64,000 nucleotides of DNA from Pseudotamlana agarivorans (GTDB lineage Bacteria; Bacteroidota; Bacteroidia; Flavobacteriales; Flavobacteriaceae). Below are positions 44,012 through 54,358 of the stretch, one piece after another (the first letter of the stretch is position 1; each line of letters starts with the position of its first letter). The position numbers and the translations under genes are program-made. The DNA lies in the NCBI RefSeq assembly GCF_018860245.1, contig NZ_JAHKPD010000012.1, forward strand, positions 1 through 64,000. The letters are read 5' to 3'. The notes under the pieces are model-generated. The model was not told where the DNA came from. It was given only the letters and a program-made list of their open reading frames with translations, and searched no databases.

Positions 44012-44515
44012 TTAGGAAGCGTACTGTTTTTTAAAGTGTTCTTTTAATTTAAGATTGTTCTGAATGAGTTTATCGGCACGTAAAGCTAAATGTTTTAAAG
44101 AAAAGGGTTTGCTAATGTATTCGTCTGCGCCAAACTCAAAACCTTTTATCAGGTTTTCGTCATCACCTAAGGCGGTTAAAAGCAGTACAGGGATATGGCA
44201 CAGCTCTGGATCTGATTTTATTTTTTCACAAAACTCAAAACCATCCATGTTAGGCATCATGACATCACTAATGATGAGGTCTGGTTTTAGTGTTTTAAGT
44301 TTTTCTAGTCCGTCTAAACCATCTTCAGTAATTAAAATATTATGATGGTTTGCGAAGTAACTTTGTAAAAATATTTGAACATCATCCTCATCTTCAACAA
44401 TAAGTATGGTGCGTTTCGCTATTTGTTTATTTTCTTTTTGCTTTTGATCTTCGGTTTTAAATTCGTTTGGTAATGGTACCCAGTTTTTTATATAGGATTT
44501 ATGGGTGGTATCCAC
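44012..44515 (-). CDS. Response regulator receiver domain (middle fragment of HTCS)
   Basis: 167 residues with a CheY-like receiver (about 36-150): acidic pair in VEDEDD, phospho-acceptor Asp in LIISDVMMPNMDG, switch Thr in LLLTAL and Lys in YISKPFS. All key residues are intact. The only in-frame initiator is a GTG at 44515, and the frame remains open for 28 more codons upstream, which suggests loss of the original N-terminus. It stops at TAA 44014-44012, just short of the AraC domain. Confidence 0.72.
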   Translation of the reverse strand: MDTTHKSYIKNWVPLPNEFKTEDQKQKENKQIAKRTILIVEDEDDVQIFLQSYFANHHNILITEDGLDGLEKLKTLKPDLIISDVMMPNMDGFEFCEKIKSDPELCHIPVLLLTALGDDENLIKGFEFGADEYISKPFSLKHLALRADKLIQNNLKLKEHFKKQYAS

Positions 44516-44700
44516 TTCAGAAGCATCATATTCTATTATTGAGATTGACGTTCCTGAAGATGTGTAAATAGTACATAATTTCGGTTGAATTGAGTAAATC
44601 TAATTTTAAATTAAATAGGTATTCTTGTACCGACACGAGTAAAATAACTAAAAAAAAGACATTCAGAAGTCATTGTGAAAAAATTGAAATCATTTTCAAA

Positions 44701-44757
44701 ATGAAGAAAACACGCGTTATCATAAGTTTTATTTTAACCTTAATTAGTTGCTGTTAG
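44701..44757 (+). other. 18-codon lipoprotein-signal-like frame (gene relic?)
   Basis: ATG AAG AAA ... TGC TGT TAG encodes MKKTRVIISFILTLISCC, a complete lipoprotein signal peptide ending in an LISC lipobox and then a stop. No coding continuation is seen in the 55 bases before the sulfatase ATG. It may be the start of a deleted lipoprotein gene of the cluster, or chance. Confidence 0.35.
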
Positions 44758-44812
44758 TGGCCATTGTATGTGGATTATAAATGATTGTTACTAATAAAAA
44801 ACAAACGAACTA

Positions 44813-46360
44813 ATGAAATATTTTTTACTAATGCTGTGCTTGTCTCCTTTATTTATGGTAAGTCAAACACAGAAGACACAATCACCAAATATTATCTACA
44901 TTTTGGCAGACGATTTAGGTTATGGCGATGTGAAAAGTTTTAATCCTGAAGGGAAAATTCCAACGCCAAACATGGATAAAATGGCAGAAAATGGTATCAT
45001 GTTTACCGATGCGCATACCTCGTCTGCTGTATGTACGCCAACGCGCTATGGCATATTAACCGGGCGTTACAATTGGAGAACACCTCTAAAAAGTTTTGTG
45101 TTAAGCGGCTATTCAAAATCGCTTATAAAGCCAGAACGTGTCACAGTTGCCAACATGCTAAAAACACAAGGGTATAACACGGCTTATATTGGAAAATGGC
45201 ATATGGGTTGGGATTGGAAACTTATAAATAATAACAAAAACCTAAACATAGATAAACTAAAGGCCAAGCCAGAAGTAGATTTTAGTGCGCCAATTACTAA
45301 TGGACCTTCTACACATGGTTTCGATTATTCTTTCGGATTTTGTGGATCCTTAGATATGGCGCCTTATGTATATGTTGAAAATGATAAGCCAACCATGGTG
45401 CCTACTAAAACGACAGTTTCAGTTGATGAAAAAGGGATTTGGAGAGCAGGATTAACGTCAGACGATTTTAATCATACCAATGTGTTGCAAGATTTAACCG
45501 ATCGTGCCGTAACTTATATTAAAAAAGAATCCAATGCTGAGGCACCATTCTTTTTGTATTTCCCATTACCAGCACCACATACACCAATTTTACCAACTAC
45601 AGAATTTTTAGGAAAAAGTAACACCAATATGTATGGCGATTTCGTGATGCAAGTGGACGATGTGTTACGTCAGATTAGAGACGTGTTAAAGGAACAAGGC
45701 ATTTCAGAAAATACCTTGTTGGTGTTTACCAGTGATAATGGCTGTTCACCAAAGGCAGATTTTGAAGAATTAGCGAAAGTCGATCATGATCCGAGTTATA
45801 CCTTCCGAGGAACAAAAGCCGATATTTTTGAAGGGGGTCACCGCGTGCCTTTCATTGTTGAATGGCCAGCAAGGGGTTTGAAAAAGTCAAGTTCAGATAA
45901 AACCATTTGTACAACTGATTTTTTCGCGACTTGTGCCGAGGTAACAGGTTATAAAATGAAGGATGCTGAAGGCGAAGATAGTTACAGCATGTTGCCTTTA
46001 ATTACAGGAAAGCAAGATGCCGAAATTCGAGAATATACCATACATCATTCGGTTAATGGATCTTTTGCCATTAGAAAAAGCGATTGGAAATTGATTTTAT
46101 GTCCAGATTCTGGAGGTTGGTCTTACCCAACACCACAAGATGTGAAAAAAGAACACTTGGATTTACCAGACATGCAATTATATAATTTGAAAGATGATAT
46201 TGGTGAGACAAAAAATCTTATCAAGCAATATCCAGAGCAAGCTGAAGAATTAAAAGCCGCACTTAAAACAATCATCTTGGACGGCAGAAGTACACCTGGC
46301 GCGATTCAGGAAAATGAAGGTATGGACGGTTGGAAACAAATAGAAACGATTATTAATTAA
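44813..46360 (+). CDS. S1 family sulfatase (exported)
   Basis: 515 residues: signal peptide (1-18), metal-binding Asp33-Asp34 in LADDLGYGD, and the formylglycine motif [12 protein letters not shown] with Cys74, matching C-x-P-[ST]-R. The IGKWHMG and SDNGC segments (metal Asp and Asn) are intact, so it should be active once matured. It removes sulfate esters from a polysaccharide or its oligomers in the periplasm. First gene of a run of six on this strand, 7 bases before GH95. Confidence 0.94.
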   Translation: MKYFLLMLCLSPLFMVSQTQKTQSPNIIYILADDLGYGDVKSFNPEGKIPTPNMDKMAENGIMFTDAHTSSAVCTPTRYGILTGRYNWRTPLKSFVLSGYSKSLIKPERVTVANMLKTQGYNTAYIGKWHMGWDWKLINNNKNLNIDKLKAKPEVDFSAPITNGPSTHGFDYSFGFCGSLDMAPYVYVENDKPTMVPTKTTVSVDEKGIWRAGLTSDDFNHTNVLQDLTDRAVTYIKKESNAEAPFFLYFPLPAPHTPILPTTEFLGKSNTNMYGDFVMQVDDVLRQIRDVLKEQGISENTLLVFTSDNGCSPKADFEELAKVDHDPSYTFRGTKADIFEGGHRVPFIVEWPARGLKKSSSDKTICTTDFFATCAEVTGYKMKDAEGEDSYSMLPLITGKQDAEIREYTIHHSVNGSFAIRKSDWKLILCPDSGGWSYPTPQDVKKEHLDLPDMQLYNLKDDIGETKNLIKQYPEQAEELKAALKTIILDGRSTPGAIQENEGMDGWKQIETIIN

Positions 46361-46367
46361 AACTAGA

Positions 46368-48836
46368 ATGAAAAAACACGCCTTATTTTTAATACTGTTC
46401 ACTGTAGTTTCATGGCAAACTAGAGCACAGACTGTTTTAAACTATGATACGCCTGCCAGTCCGTTTACAAAAGCAGAACGTAACAATTACCGAAAAATGG
46501 GATTTATGCAAGAGGCACTCCCTTTAGGTAATGGCCGTTTGGGCGCCATGTTTTCAGGAGGAATCGCAGAAGACCACATCATGCTAAACGATATCACGCT
46601 TTGGATGAATACTAAGCGCGGCCTAGATTCGGTAGCACAATCTGGTGTGAAAATGGGTGGTTACAAACATTTTGAAGAAGTACGAGCAGTCTACGAAGAA
46701 GGACGTTACGGAACCGGTGAAGGCAGTATGGAAGCGATGTCGACTAAATATTTGAGCTCCACCCAACCTCTAGGGAGTTACGCGCCATTTACAGATGTGT
46801 TTATTACCACGGGTCATGATAGTACTTCAGTTTCAAATTATACGCGAAGCTTAGATGCTCACTCAGGCATTGGAACCGTGGATTATAATATAGGTAGTGG
46901 GTATTTTACACGTGAATATTTTTGTAGCCATCCAAACGAGGTGATGGCTATGCGGTATACCGCACAAAATGCGACATTAAATCTGAAAATTTCGACGACT
47001 ACTTTGCATGATGTTCATCAAGTGACCTCAGATGGAGCTTATATAATATTGACTGGTGAAGCGCCCATGGTACAAGATCCTATCCGCTTTCAACAACTCA
47101 TGTTTGTCGATGCTGGTGAAGGAGAATTAATTCAAAATGAAGATGGTTTTTTACAGGTTAAAGGCGCTACAGATGTGAAAATTTATGTCACAGCTTATAT
47201 CGATTATCTCCCTGTTTATCCCAGGTTTAAAGGACGCGATTATAAAACGGATTCCCAAAATAAGATGGATGAAGCACTAGCAATGGGTTATAGCAAGTTA
47301 AAGAGTGCTCATGTAACCGATGTGTCTGCACTTATGGACCGTTGTCAGTTAAAATTGGATTACAAACCTTCAGGGTTGACTACCGATCAATTAATAAAAA
47401 GAGGCGCCAGTATAGAATTAGAAAATTTATATTTTAATTATTCGCGCTATCTTCAAATAAGTAGTTCACGCACGGCGCCTGTACCTTCAAACTTACAAGG
47501 CCTTTGGAATGGTCATCTCAAACCCGCTTGGAATGCCGATTATCATAACGATATAAATGTGGCTATGAATTACTGGATGGTCGAAACCGCAAACTTACCA
47601 AAGTCTTTTAAGCCCTATGTGGACTGGATGAAAATTCTAGCAGAATCTGGTGAATATGTAGCTAAAGAGGCCTATGGTGTACAAAATGGTTGGAGTGTGG
47701 GGCTCAATTCGAATGTCTTTGGGTTCACGGCACCTAACGTTCATGGCAGGCGCATGCAACAATCTGGCGCTTGGTTGTGCCAGAATCTTTTCGAGCATTA
47801 CGCCTTCAATCAAGATAAAACTTATTTAGAAGATATCTATCCCATACTAAAAGGTGCGGCTGAGTTTTATGTGGACTTTTTAGCACCTTGGAAAGATGGC
47901 TCGCTAGTAGTTTATCCAACTTGGTCGCCTGAGAACACCTACTTGTCTAAAGAATTTGGCAAGTTAAATAAGCAAACCTATGGCGCCGCTTGGGATCAGC
48001 AAATGGTGTTGAATTTATTTACCGATTGTATTGAGGCTGCAACGGTTTTAAATAAAGACGCAGCCTTTAGAGCAAGCCTTCAGCGGATAATTCCGAAGCT
48101 ATCACCTCAAAAAATAGGGCAATACGGACAAGTACAAGAGTGGCCAGAAGATTGGGATAGCCCAACCGATCAGCATCGGCATATTTCACATTTAATTGCC
48201 TTGCATCCGGGACGTGATTTTTCACCATTAACCACCCCAGAATTAACAGATGCAGCCCTTATAACCATGAAGCATCGCGGCGATATTTCTACGGGTTGGA
48301 GTACGGCTTGGAAAACTAATTTTTGGGCAAGGCTTCATAACGGCGATAAAGCCCATCAGTTTTATCAGTTTTTAACGTCTCAGCGGGCCTATGCTAATCT
48401 GTTCGATTTTCATCCACCCTTTCAAATCGATGGAAACTTTGGTGGTGTTTCAGGGGTTTGCGACATGTTATTACAGAGTCATCTAAGAAGTGCCGATAAT
48501 ACGGCAAAAACAATAGACGCCGCAGCATTTGTGGCCTATCAGCAAGACCCTAAAACACCAAATCATTTTATCGCTGTTGCGCCTAATGAGACTTTAGCAG
48601 AGGCTCCTTATATTTTACATTTGTTACCGGCTTTACCTTCAGCTTGGTCTAAAGGAAGCGTAAAAGGATTGCGAGCGCGTGGCGGATTTGAAGTAGATGT
48701 AGCCTGGGAAAACGGCAAACTCAAGGAAGCTAAAATTCACGCCACCACAGATGGTGCTTTCAGAGTATATTCCGAAGGAAAACTCAGTAATGTTATTACT
48801 TTGAAAACAGGAGAGTCTAAGACTTGGACCTATTAA
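46368..48836 (+). CDS. Glycoside hydrolase family 95
   Basis: 822 residues with a signal peptide (1-20). N-terminal beta domain opening [20 protein letters not shown], central (alpha/alpha)6 barrel with [29 protein letters not shown], the catalytic-region NADYHND and FQIDGNFGG, and a C-terminal beta domain: the GH95 plan. Known activities are alpha-1,2-L-fucosidase and alpha-L-galactosidase. With two sulfatases beside it, a fucose- or galactose-containing sulfated algal glycan is the likely target. Confidence 0.93.
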   Translation: MKKHALFLILFTVVSWQTRAQTVLNYDTPASPFTKAERNNYRKMGFMQEALPLGNGRLGAMFSGGIAEDHIMLNDITLWMNTKRGLDSVAQSGVKMGGYKHFEEVRAVYEEGRYGTGEGSMEAMSTKYLSSTQPLGSYAPFTDVFITTGHDSTSVSNYTRSLDAHSGIGTVDYNIGSGYFTREYFCSHPNEVMAMRYTAQNATLNLKISTTTLHDVHQVTSDGAYIILTGEAPMVQDPIRFQQLMFVDAGEGELIQNEDGFLQVKGATDVKIYVTAYIDYLPVYPRFKGRDYKTDSQNKMDEALAMGYSKLKSAHVTDVSALMDRCQLKLDYKPSGLTTDQLIKRGASIELENLYFNYSRYLQISSSRTAPVPSNLQGLWNGHLKPAWNADYHNDINVAMNYWMVETANLPKSFKPYVDWMKILAESGEYVAKEAYGVQNGWSVGLNSNVFGFTAPNVHGRRMQQSGAWLCQNLFEHYAFNQDKTYLEDIYPILKGAAEFYVDFLAPWKDGSLVVYPTWSPENTYLSKEFGKLNKQTYGAAWDQQMVLNLFTDCIEAATVLNKDAAFRASLQRIIPKLSPQKIGQYGQVQEWPEDWDSPTDQHRHISHLIALHPGRDFSPLTTPELTDAALITMKHRGDISTGWSTAWKTNFWARLHNGDKAHQFYQFLTSQRAYANLFDFHPPFQIDGNFGGVSGVCDMLLQSHLRSADNTAKTIDAAAFVAYQQDPKTPNHFIAVAPNETLAEAPYILHLLPALPSAWSKGSVKGLRARGGFEVDVAWENGKLKEAKIHATTDGAFRVYSEGKLSNVITLKTGESKTWTY

Positions 48837-48903
48837 GACAGACAAAATATTCCAACAAATTATGATTACAATTAAACCGCTAACCAAAAATAAATAAATA
48901 TAT

Positions 48904-51225
48904 ATGAAGGTGTTTTTAGTGGCATTTTTTCTATTGGTTTCAAACCTACTCGTACGGGCAGAATCAATTCGTATTAAAGATACCATCACGCCTGATAAAA
49001 CGATGGTCTATAAAACCATAGATAATACGAAGTTATCGCTTCATGTTTTTAATCCGAAAGGCCATCAAATCACCCATCAAACTCCTGTTATTGTCTTTTT
49101 CTTTGGTGGCGGATGGGTTGGTGGTAATCCGAAACAATTTTATGAGCAATCCCGCTATTTTGCAGACCGTGGTGTTGTGGCTATTTCAGCAGAATATAGA
49201 GTCCATAAAACGCATGGGAGCACGCCTTTTGATGCGGTTACCGATGGAAAATCGGTCATGCGTTGGGTACGTGAACACGCTTCCGATTTAGGCATTGATC
49301 CTAATAAAATTGTGGCAGCAGGAGGCTCTGCAGGTGGTCATGTGGCGGCCTGTACTGGTAGTATTGAAGGCTATGACGAAGTAGGAGAAGATTTATCCAT
49401 CAGTTCGAAACCTAATGCGATGATTCTCTATAACCCTGTGTTAGATACTACCGAGAAAGGCTATGGTTTAGCTAAAGTTGGAGAATCGCGTAAAACAGAT
49501 ATTTCACCCAATCATCATATTAAAAAAGGTATGGTGCCCACTTTAATATGTCATGGTAAGGCTGATAAAACGGTGCCTTTTGAAAATGCAGAACGCTTTT
49601 ATAGCGCGATGAAAGAAGCTGGAAATACCTGCCAATTAGAAGCTTTTGAAGCTAAAGGTCATGGATTTTTTAATAGTTCTTTTTTTCGTGGAAATAAAGC
49701 CGATAAAATTGTTTATACCGAATTAATGCAAAAAAGTTATGCCTTTTTAAAAGCACAATTCATTAATTCGGATGTGAAGCCAGCAAATCTTTTTAGCGAT
49801 CATATGGTGCTTCAACGCGGCATGCATGTACCAGTTTGGGGAACAGCAAAGGCCAGTCAAGAAGTTATTGTTTCGTTTGCTGGACAACAGAAAACCGCAA
49901 GAGCAGATGTTTATGGTTCATGGCATGTTCAGTTAGATACACTGCAACCCTCAAAAACAGGACGTGATTTGATTATTTCAGGTGAAAAAGACACCGTTAT
50001 TTCCGATGTTTTGGTGGGCGAAGTTTGGATTTGCTCTGGACAATCCAATATGGCCATGCAGCCTAAGGCCGTTCCAGAGATTGAAGCCTTAGTTTCTAAA
50101 GCCAAACACATAAGAAGTTTCGAAGTCAATCGCACGGTTTCATTGCAAGAAGAAGCTGAGGTAAACGGTTCATGGTCAGCCCAAACTTCTAAAAGTGCTG
50201 TTGGGTTTTCCTTTGCGTGTTTTTTAGAAGAAGCTGGCGATATGCCTGTTGGTATTATTCATAACTCTTGGGGAAGTTCTTCTATAGAAGCTTGGATGCC
50301 AAGAGCCATGACCAAGGAGTTTGATTATTACAAGACTATAATGGATGATTTTGATGATGATACTTTAACTCAAAATCGTATTAAATATATCGTAGCTAAA
50401 GGTGAAAACCGCACGATTAAGGAAGATGTTTTTCTTCGTAGACAGCCAAACATTTTATACAATGCCATGATGAAACCCTTGGCTCCTTACGCTGTACGAG
50501 GCCTCGTTTGGTATCAAGGAGAGCGCAATACACGGTACATCTCAGGTGTTCCAGAAGTTACAAAAGCCAATTGGTTTCATAAGGTGTCTGGGATGAAAGA
50601 ATATGGTGGTATTTTGAGCGCTTGGATCGAAGAGTATCGAAAAGTATGGCAAAATGATGCTATGGAATTTATGGTAGTTATGTTACCAGGATATGGAAAA
50701 GGAACGGTGAACACGCCAGAAATTGACCCGAATGATCCTACCGCAGAATCTTGGGCGTGGATGCGAGAATCACAACTTCAAGTATTAAAACTTCCAAACA
50801 CCAGTGTTATAAATACGATAGATTTAGGTGCGATTAAAAACATTCACCCAAAGGATAAACTACCAATTGGGCAACGTTTGGCTTTAGAAGCGGCTAAACA
50901 AACACTTGGGCAAAATATTATTGCTGAAGGACCAAAAATGAAGCTGATAGTCCTTAAAAAACAAAAGCTGATTGTAAATTTTTATAATGCTGAAGGTTTA
51001 AAAACTACCGATGGTAAATCGCCAACAGGGTTTTGGATTTCAGATGAGACAATGCAATGGAAATCTGCCCAAGCAAAAATCAAGGGTGAGACCGTTATTT
51101 TAAAATCAAAAGCTATAAAAAGGCCAATATATATTCGTTATGCTTTTTCGGGAAAACCAGATGTGAATTTGGTAAATGGCGCGAATTTACCAGCCTATCC
51201 ATTTAGGACAGATTCCGAAGATTGA
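48904..51225 (+). CDS. Two-domain esterase: alpha/beta hydrolase fused to sialate-O-acetylesterase-like (SASA) domain
   Basis: 773 residues with a signal peptide (1-20). Residues about 40-290 form an alpha/beta hydrolase of the BD-FAE/acetyl-xylan esterase kind (oxyanion GGGWVGG, nucleophile in GGSAGGH, catalytic His in KGHGF). Residues about 295-770 form a SASA/GDSL-like domain (GEVWICSGQSNM with nucleophile Ser, and LVWYQGERN). Two deacylases in one chain suggest an acetylated or otherwise acylated substrate. It follows GH95 by 67 bases. Confidence 0.9.
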   Translation: MKVFLVAFFLLVSNLLVRAESIRIKDTITPDKTMVYKTIDNTKLSLHVFNPKGHQITHQTPVIVFFFGGGWVGGNPKQFYEQSRYFADRGVVAISAEYRVHKTHGSTPFDAVTDGKSVMRWVREHASDLGIDPNKIVAAGGSAGGHVAACTGSIEGYDEVGEDLSISSKPNAMILYNPVLDTTEKGYGLAKVGESRKTDISPNHHIKKGMVPTLICHGKADKTVPFENAERFYSAMKEAGNTCQLEAFEAKGHGFFNSSFFRGNKADKIVYTELMQKSYAFLKAQFINSDVKPANLFSDHMVLQRGMHVPVWGTAKASQEVIVSFAGQQKTARADVYGSWHVQLDTLQPSKTGRDLIISGEKDTVISDVLVGEVWICSGQSNMAMQPKAVPEIEALVSKAKHIRSFEVNRTVSLQEEAEVNGSWSAQTSKSAVGFSFACFLEEAGDMPVGIIHNSWGSSSIEAWMPRAMTKEFDYYKTIMDDFDDDTLTQNRIKYIVAKGENRTIKEDVFLRRQPNILYNAMMKPLAPYAVRGLVWYQGERNTRYISGVPEVTKANWFHKVSGMKEYGGILSAWIEEYRKVWQNDAMEFMVVMLPGYGKGTVNTPEIDPNDPTAESWAWMRESQLQVLKLPNTSVINTIDLGAIKNIHPKDKLPIGQRLALEAAKQTLGQNIIAEGPKMKLIVLKKQKLIVNFYNAEGLKTTDGKSPTGFWISDETMQWKSAQAKIKGETVILKSKAIKRPIYIRYAFSGKPDVNLVNGANLPAYPFRTDSED

Positions 51226-51264
51226 TGCTGTTATGATTAAAGAATTGGCTTAAAATACACAACT

Positions 51265-52560
51265 ATGAAACTAAAACTTGTTAATATGAATTATCTCGTC
51301 CTTTTTTCAGCTATACTATTAACCGTATCCTGTACGTCTAAAAAGAAATCTCAGTTGGAAAAAGAAAACCATTCAGCGGACAGTCTACAAAATACAGAAG
51401 GCCATGAAGCCTCAATAAACTATGCAGATGATGTTAAATTTATGGCCGATTATATTGATGTGATTCAGCTTACCGATGCATCTCAGGAATCAAAAGTAGC
51501 CCTATCCGCAGCGCTTCAAGGACGTGTTATGACGAGTAGTGCATTTGGAGACCAAGGCAGAAGTTACGGTTGGATTAATCGTGAGTTGTTTGCCTCTCGC
51601 GACACCTTGGACCATATTAATGTGTTTGGAGGCGAAGAGCGGTTTTGGTTAGGGCCAGAGGGCGGTCAATATTCTATTTTCTTTAAAAAAGGAGCGGAAT
51701 TTACCTTAGAGAATTGGTACACACCGAGACTAATCGATTTAGAGCCTTTTGAGGTGAAAAGTGTGTCTTCAGAAAAAGCTGTGTTTACTAAAAAAGCGTC
51801 TTTAGAGAATTATTCTGGATTCACATTCGATATGGGTATTGAGCGTGAAATTAGTATTCTATCTAAATCAGAACTTCAAAAAGCATTGGGATTATCATCG
51901 CTTGCAGATGGCATTAAAACAGTGGGCTATCAAACTAAAAATACCATGACCAATCTAGGGGAAACAGCTTGGGAAAAAGACACGGGGTTACTCTCTATGT
52001 GGATGCTTGGAATGTTTAATCATTCACCACATACTACTATATTAATTCCGTTTATTAAAGGTGATGACGCCGAATTAGGTCAGGTGGTAAACGATAATTA
52101 TTTCGGAAAAGTACCTTCAGACCGTTTAAAGGTAAAAGACGGTGTCATCTATTTTAAAGGTGATGGTGAATACCGCAGTAAAATAGGACTGTCGCCTAGG
52201 CGTGCCAAAAGTATTGCAGGCTCTTACGATTCTGAAAACGGCGTGTTAACTATTGTAAAATATAACAAGCCAGCAGGGATTACAGATTATGTGAACTCCA
52301 TGTGGGAAATTCAAGACAAACCGTTTGAAGGCGATGTTATTAATGCCTATAACGATGGCGAACCAGAACCTGGAGCAAAACCTTTAGGGCCGTTTTACGA
52401 GTTAGAAACATCATCGCCGGCCTTAGCTTTAAAGGCGGGAGAAAGTGGAACACATATACAGTTAACTTGTCATTTAGAAGGAGATTCGGAAAGTTTAAAC
52501 CCTATTATAAAGGAATTATTTGGCGTAACTGTTGATGATATTAAAGCCGCTTTCAACTAA
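51265..52560 (+). CDS. DUF6786 family lipoprotein
   Basis: 431 residues: lipoprotein signal with TVSC, then a single large domain with GRVMTSSAFGDQGRSYGWIN and AWEKDTGLLSMWMLGMFNHSP, which I recognise as the DUF6786 family of Bacteroidota. Members occur in carbohydrate clusters and look like beta-sandwich (galactose-mutarotase-like) proteins; no activity is established. The second ATG at 51286 would lose part of the signal peptide. It lies between the double esterase and a sulfatase relic. Confidence 0.72.
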   Translation: MKLKLVNMNYLVLFSAILLTVSCTSKKKSQLEKENHSADSLQNTEGHEASINYADDVKFMADYIDVIQLTDASQESKVALSAALQGRVMTSSAFGDQGRSYGWINRELFASRDTLDHINVFGGEERFWLGPEGGQYSIFFKKGAEFTLENWYTPRLIDLEPFEVKSVSSEKAVFTKKASLENYSGFTFDMGIEREISILSKSELQKALGLSSLADGIKTVGYQTKNTMTNLGETAWEKDTGLLSMWMLGMFNHSPHTTILIPFIKGDDAELGQVVNDNYFGKVPSDRLKVKDGVIYFKGDGEYRSKIGLSPRRAKSIAGSYDSENGVLTIVKYNKPAGITDYVNSMWEIQDKPFEGDVINAYNDGEPEPGAKPLGPFYELETSSPALALKAGESGTHIQLTCHLEGDSESLNPIIKELFGVTVDDIKAAFN

Positions 52561-52576
52561 AAATAGGCCTTAAAAT

Positions 52577-52803
52577 ATGAAGCTTTTTAGATTCGGACTA
52601 TTATTCTCGATTTACCTATGTGCCGTTTGAGGCTGTTTTAGAGGAAGCAAAGTGGCGTTGTATGAAGGTGAGGTTCGTGTACCAGCATTTATGGTTTGGC
52701 TAATATAGCGGCCAATCATTCAAAAATGGTTGAGAAGATGAAGATTCAATTACAAGATTGGATTAAATCATGCAAAAACAGTGATGAGGGAAATGATTAT
52801 TAA
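52577..52803 (+). pseudogene. Relic of a deleted sulfatase gene
   Basis: A signal-peptide start (MKLFRFGLLFSIYLCAV, 52577-52630) ends in TGA. From 52643 comes LYEGEVRVPAFMVW, the conserved C-terminal-side sulfatase segment, and in another frame LANIAANHSKMVEKMKI followed by LQDWIKSCKNSDEGNDY and a stop at 52801-52803, like the end of S1 sulfatases. The active-site part is gone. An internal deletion plus a frameshift has therefore destroyed a third sulfatase. Confidence 0.72.
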
Positions 52804-52845
52804 TCCTGTGTTTCCCGAGAATTAAAACTAAATAACCGAAAAAAG

Positions 52846-54348
52846 ATGCAATTGAAACTCTTATTTATAATGCTAATTATGTTTACTTCTAGCTTGTACG
52901 CTCAAAGTAAGCAAGAAACTAAAAAACCGAATATCCTTTTTATTTTTGCAGACGACCAAGCATTCAATACCATCGGAGCACTTGAGAACTGTCCAGTAAA
53001 AACGCCTAACTTAGACAAGCTAATGGAGCGCGGGGTGTCCTTTTCTCATACTTACAATCAAGGTTCTTTTACGGCTGCGGTTTGTGTGGCGAGCAGAACC
53101 ATGTTGGCTACAGGTGGTCATCTTTGGCGAGCAGCATCTTATTCTAAAAAAGCACAGAATATTAATGGTCCTAATAGTCCAAACCAGACTTTTAAGTTTA
53201 ATATACCTTTTAAAATGCCCGAGAAATATTGGCCTCAATATTTGAAAGAAGCTGGTTATGATACTTATATGGCTGGAAAATGGCATGTTGCAGAAGTAAA
53301 AGCTAAAGATATATTTGATTTTACTAAAGATGTGCGTAGAGGCATGCCAAATCAAGCACCTAAAAGATATGAGCGTACTTTTGAAAAAGATAAACCAGAC
53401 ACTTGGTCACCTTACGATAAAACCTTAGGAGGGTATTGGAAAGGAGGTAAACATTGGAGCGAAGTGTTAGCAGATAATAGCGCTGAATTTTTAGAGGCTG
53501 CTAAAACACGTGATCATCCGTTTTTTATGTATTTGGCATTTAATGCGCCACACGACCCCAGACAAGCTCCTAAAAAATTTGTAGATGGGTATCCTGCAGA
53601 AGCTATTGAAGTTCCAGAAAATTTTATACCTGAATATCCTTATAATGTACAAGCCGGAGCGGGCAGAAAATTACGTGATGAAAAGTTAGCGCCTTTTCCT
53701 AGAACGCCATACTCAGTACAAGTTAATAGGCAAGAATATTATGCCAGTATCACTCATATGGACGAGCAGATTGGGAAAATATTAAACGCTTTGGACGCCT
53801 CGGGGAAAGCAGATAATACATATATCTTTTTTACTTCCGATCATGGTTTAGCAGTAGGAGAACATGGTTTTATGGGAAAACAAAACATGTACGAGAGTAG
53901 TATGCGAGTTCCCATGATTGTGTGCGGGCCTAATATTCCAAAAGGAAAGGTTATAGATGAGTTTGTTTATTTACAAGATATAATGCCTACTACTTTAGAG
54001 CTTGCAGGCCTAGAAAAACCATCTCATATAGATTTCAATAGTCTATTACCAATGGCCACAGGAAAGGCGAAAAACAGCAATTACCCCGTGGTTTATGGTG
54101 CTTATTTTGGTTCTCAAAGAATGTATAGAACCAAAGATTATAAAATGATTATTTATCCAACGGCTAATGTTATTAGGTTATACGATATGAATAAAGATCC
54201 CATGGAAATGAAGGATTTAGCTGAAGATAAACAGGCTTATCAAACGCTGTTAAAAACTTTATTTAAGGAATATCAAACATTACAAACGGCAATGAAAGAT
54301 CCTTTAGAGCTGAGCGCTGTTTTTGAAAATTTTATGAATAAAAAATAA
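52846..54348 (+). CDS. S1 family sulfatase with CxASR active-site variant
   Basis: 500 residues: signal peptide (1-20), metal Asp36-Asp37 in FADDQAFNT, and active-site CVASRTMLATG with Cys80. Ala replaces the common Pro of C-x-P-S-R; this occurs in a minority of S1 subfamilies, so activity is likely. AGKWHV and TSDHGLAVGEHGFMGKQNMYE complete the metal and sulfate site. It lies 42 bases after the sulfatase relic and 10 bases before the propeller enzyme. Confidence 0.93.
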   Translation: MQLKLLFIMLIMFTSSLYAQSKQETKKPNILFIFADDQAFNTIGALENCPVKTPNLDKLMERGVSFSHTYNQGSFTAAVCVASRTMLATGGHLWRAASYSKKAQNINGPNSPNQTFKFNIPFKMPEKYWPQYLKEAGYDTYMAGKWHVAEVKAKDIFDFTKDVRRGMPNQAPKRYERTFEKDKPDTWSPYDKTLGGYWKGGKHWSEVLADNSAEFLEAAKTRDHPFFMYLAFNAPHDPRQAPKKFVDGYPAEAIEVPENFIPEYPYNVQAGAGRKLRDEKLAPFPRTPYSVQVNRQEYYASITHMDEQIGKILNALDASGKADNTYIFFTSDHGLAVGEHGFMGKQNMYESSMRVPMIVCGPNIPKGKVIDEFVYLQDIMPTTLELAGLEKPSHIDFNSLLPMATGKAKNSNYPVVYGAYFGSQRMYRTKDYKMIIYPTANVIRLYDMNKDPMEMKDLAEDKQAYQTLLKTLFKEYQTLQTAMKDPLELSAVFENFMNKK

Positions 54349-54358
54349 AACCATCCCA

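Larger units (their letters stand above)
43666..44599 (-). pseudogene. Remnant of a hybrid two-component regulator (HTCS type)
   Basis: Minus-strand remnant in two frames: a receiver (below) and an AraC-type HTH (below), in the order found at the C-terminus of the hybrid sensors that control polysaccharide clusters. Removing one base from the six-T run at 44027-44032 would join them through the linker HFKNSTLPKGDVQ. Upstream the receiver frame stays open without an ATG to a TAG at 44600-44602; its start, containing TSSGTSISI, may be the last strand of a kinase domain. Sensor and kinase parts are absent. Confidence 0.75.
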
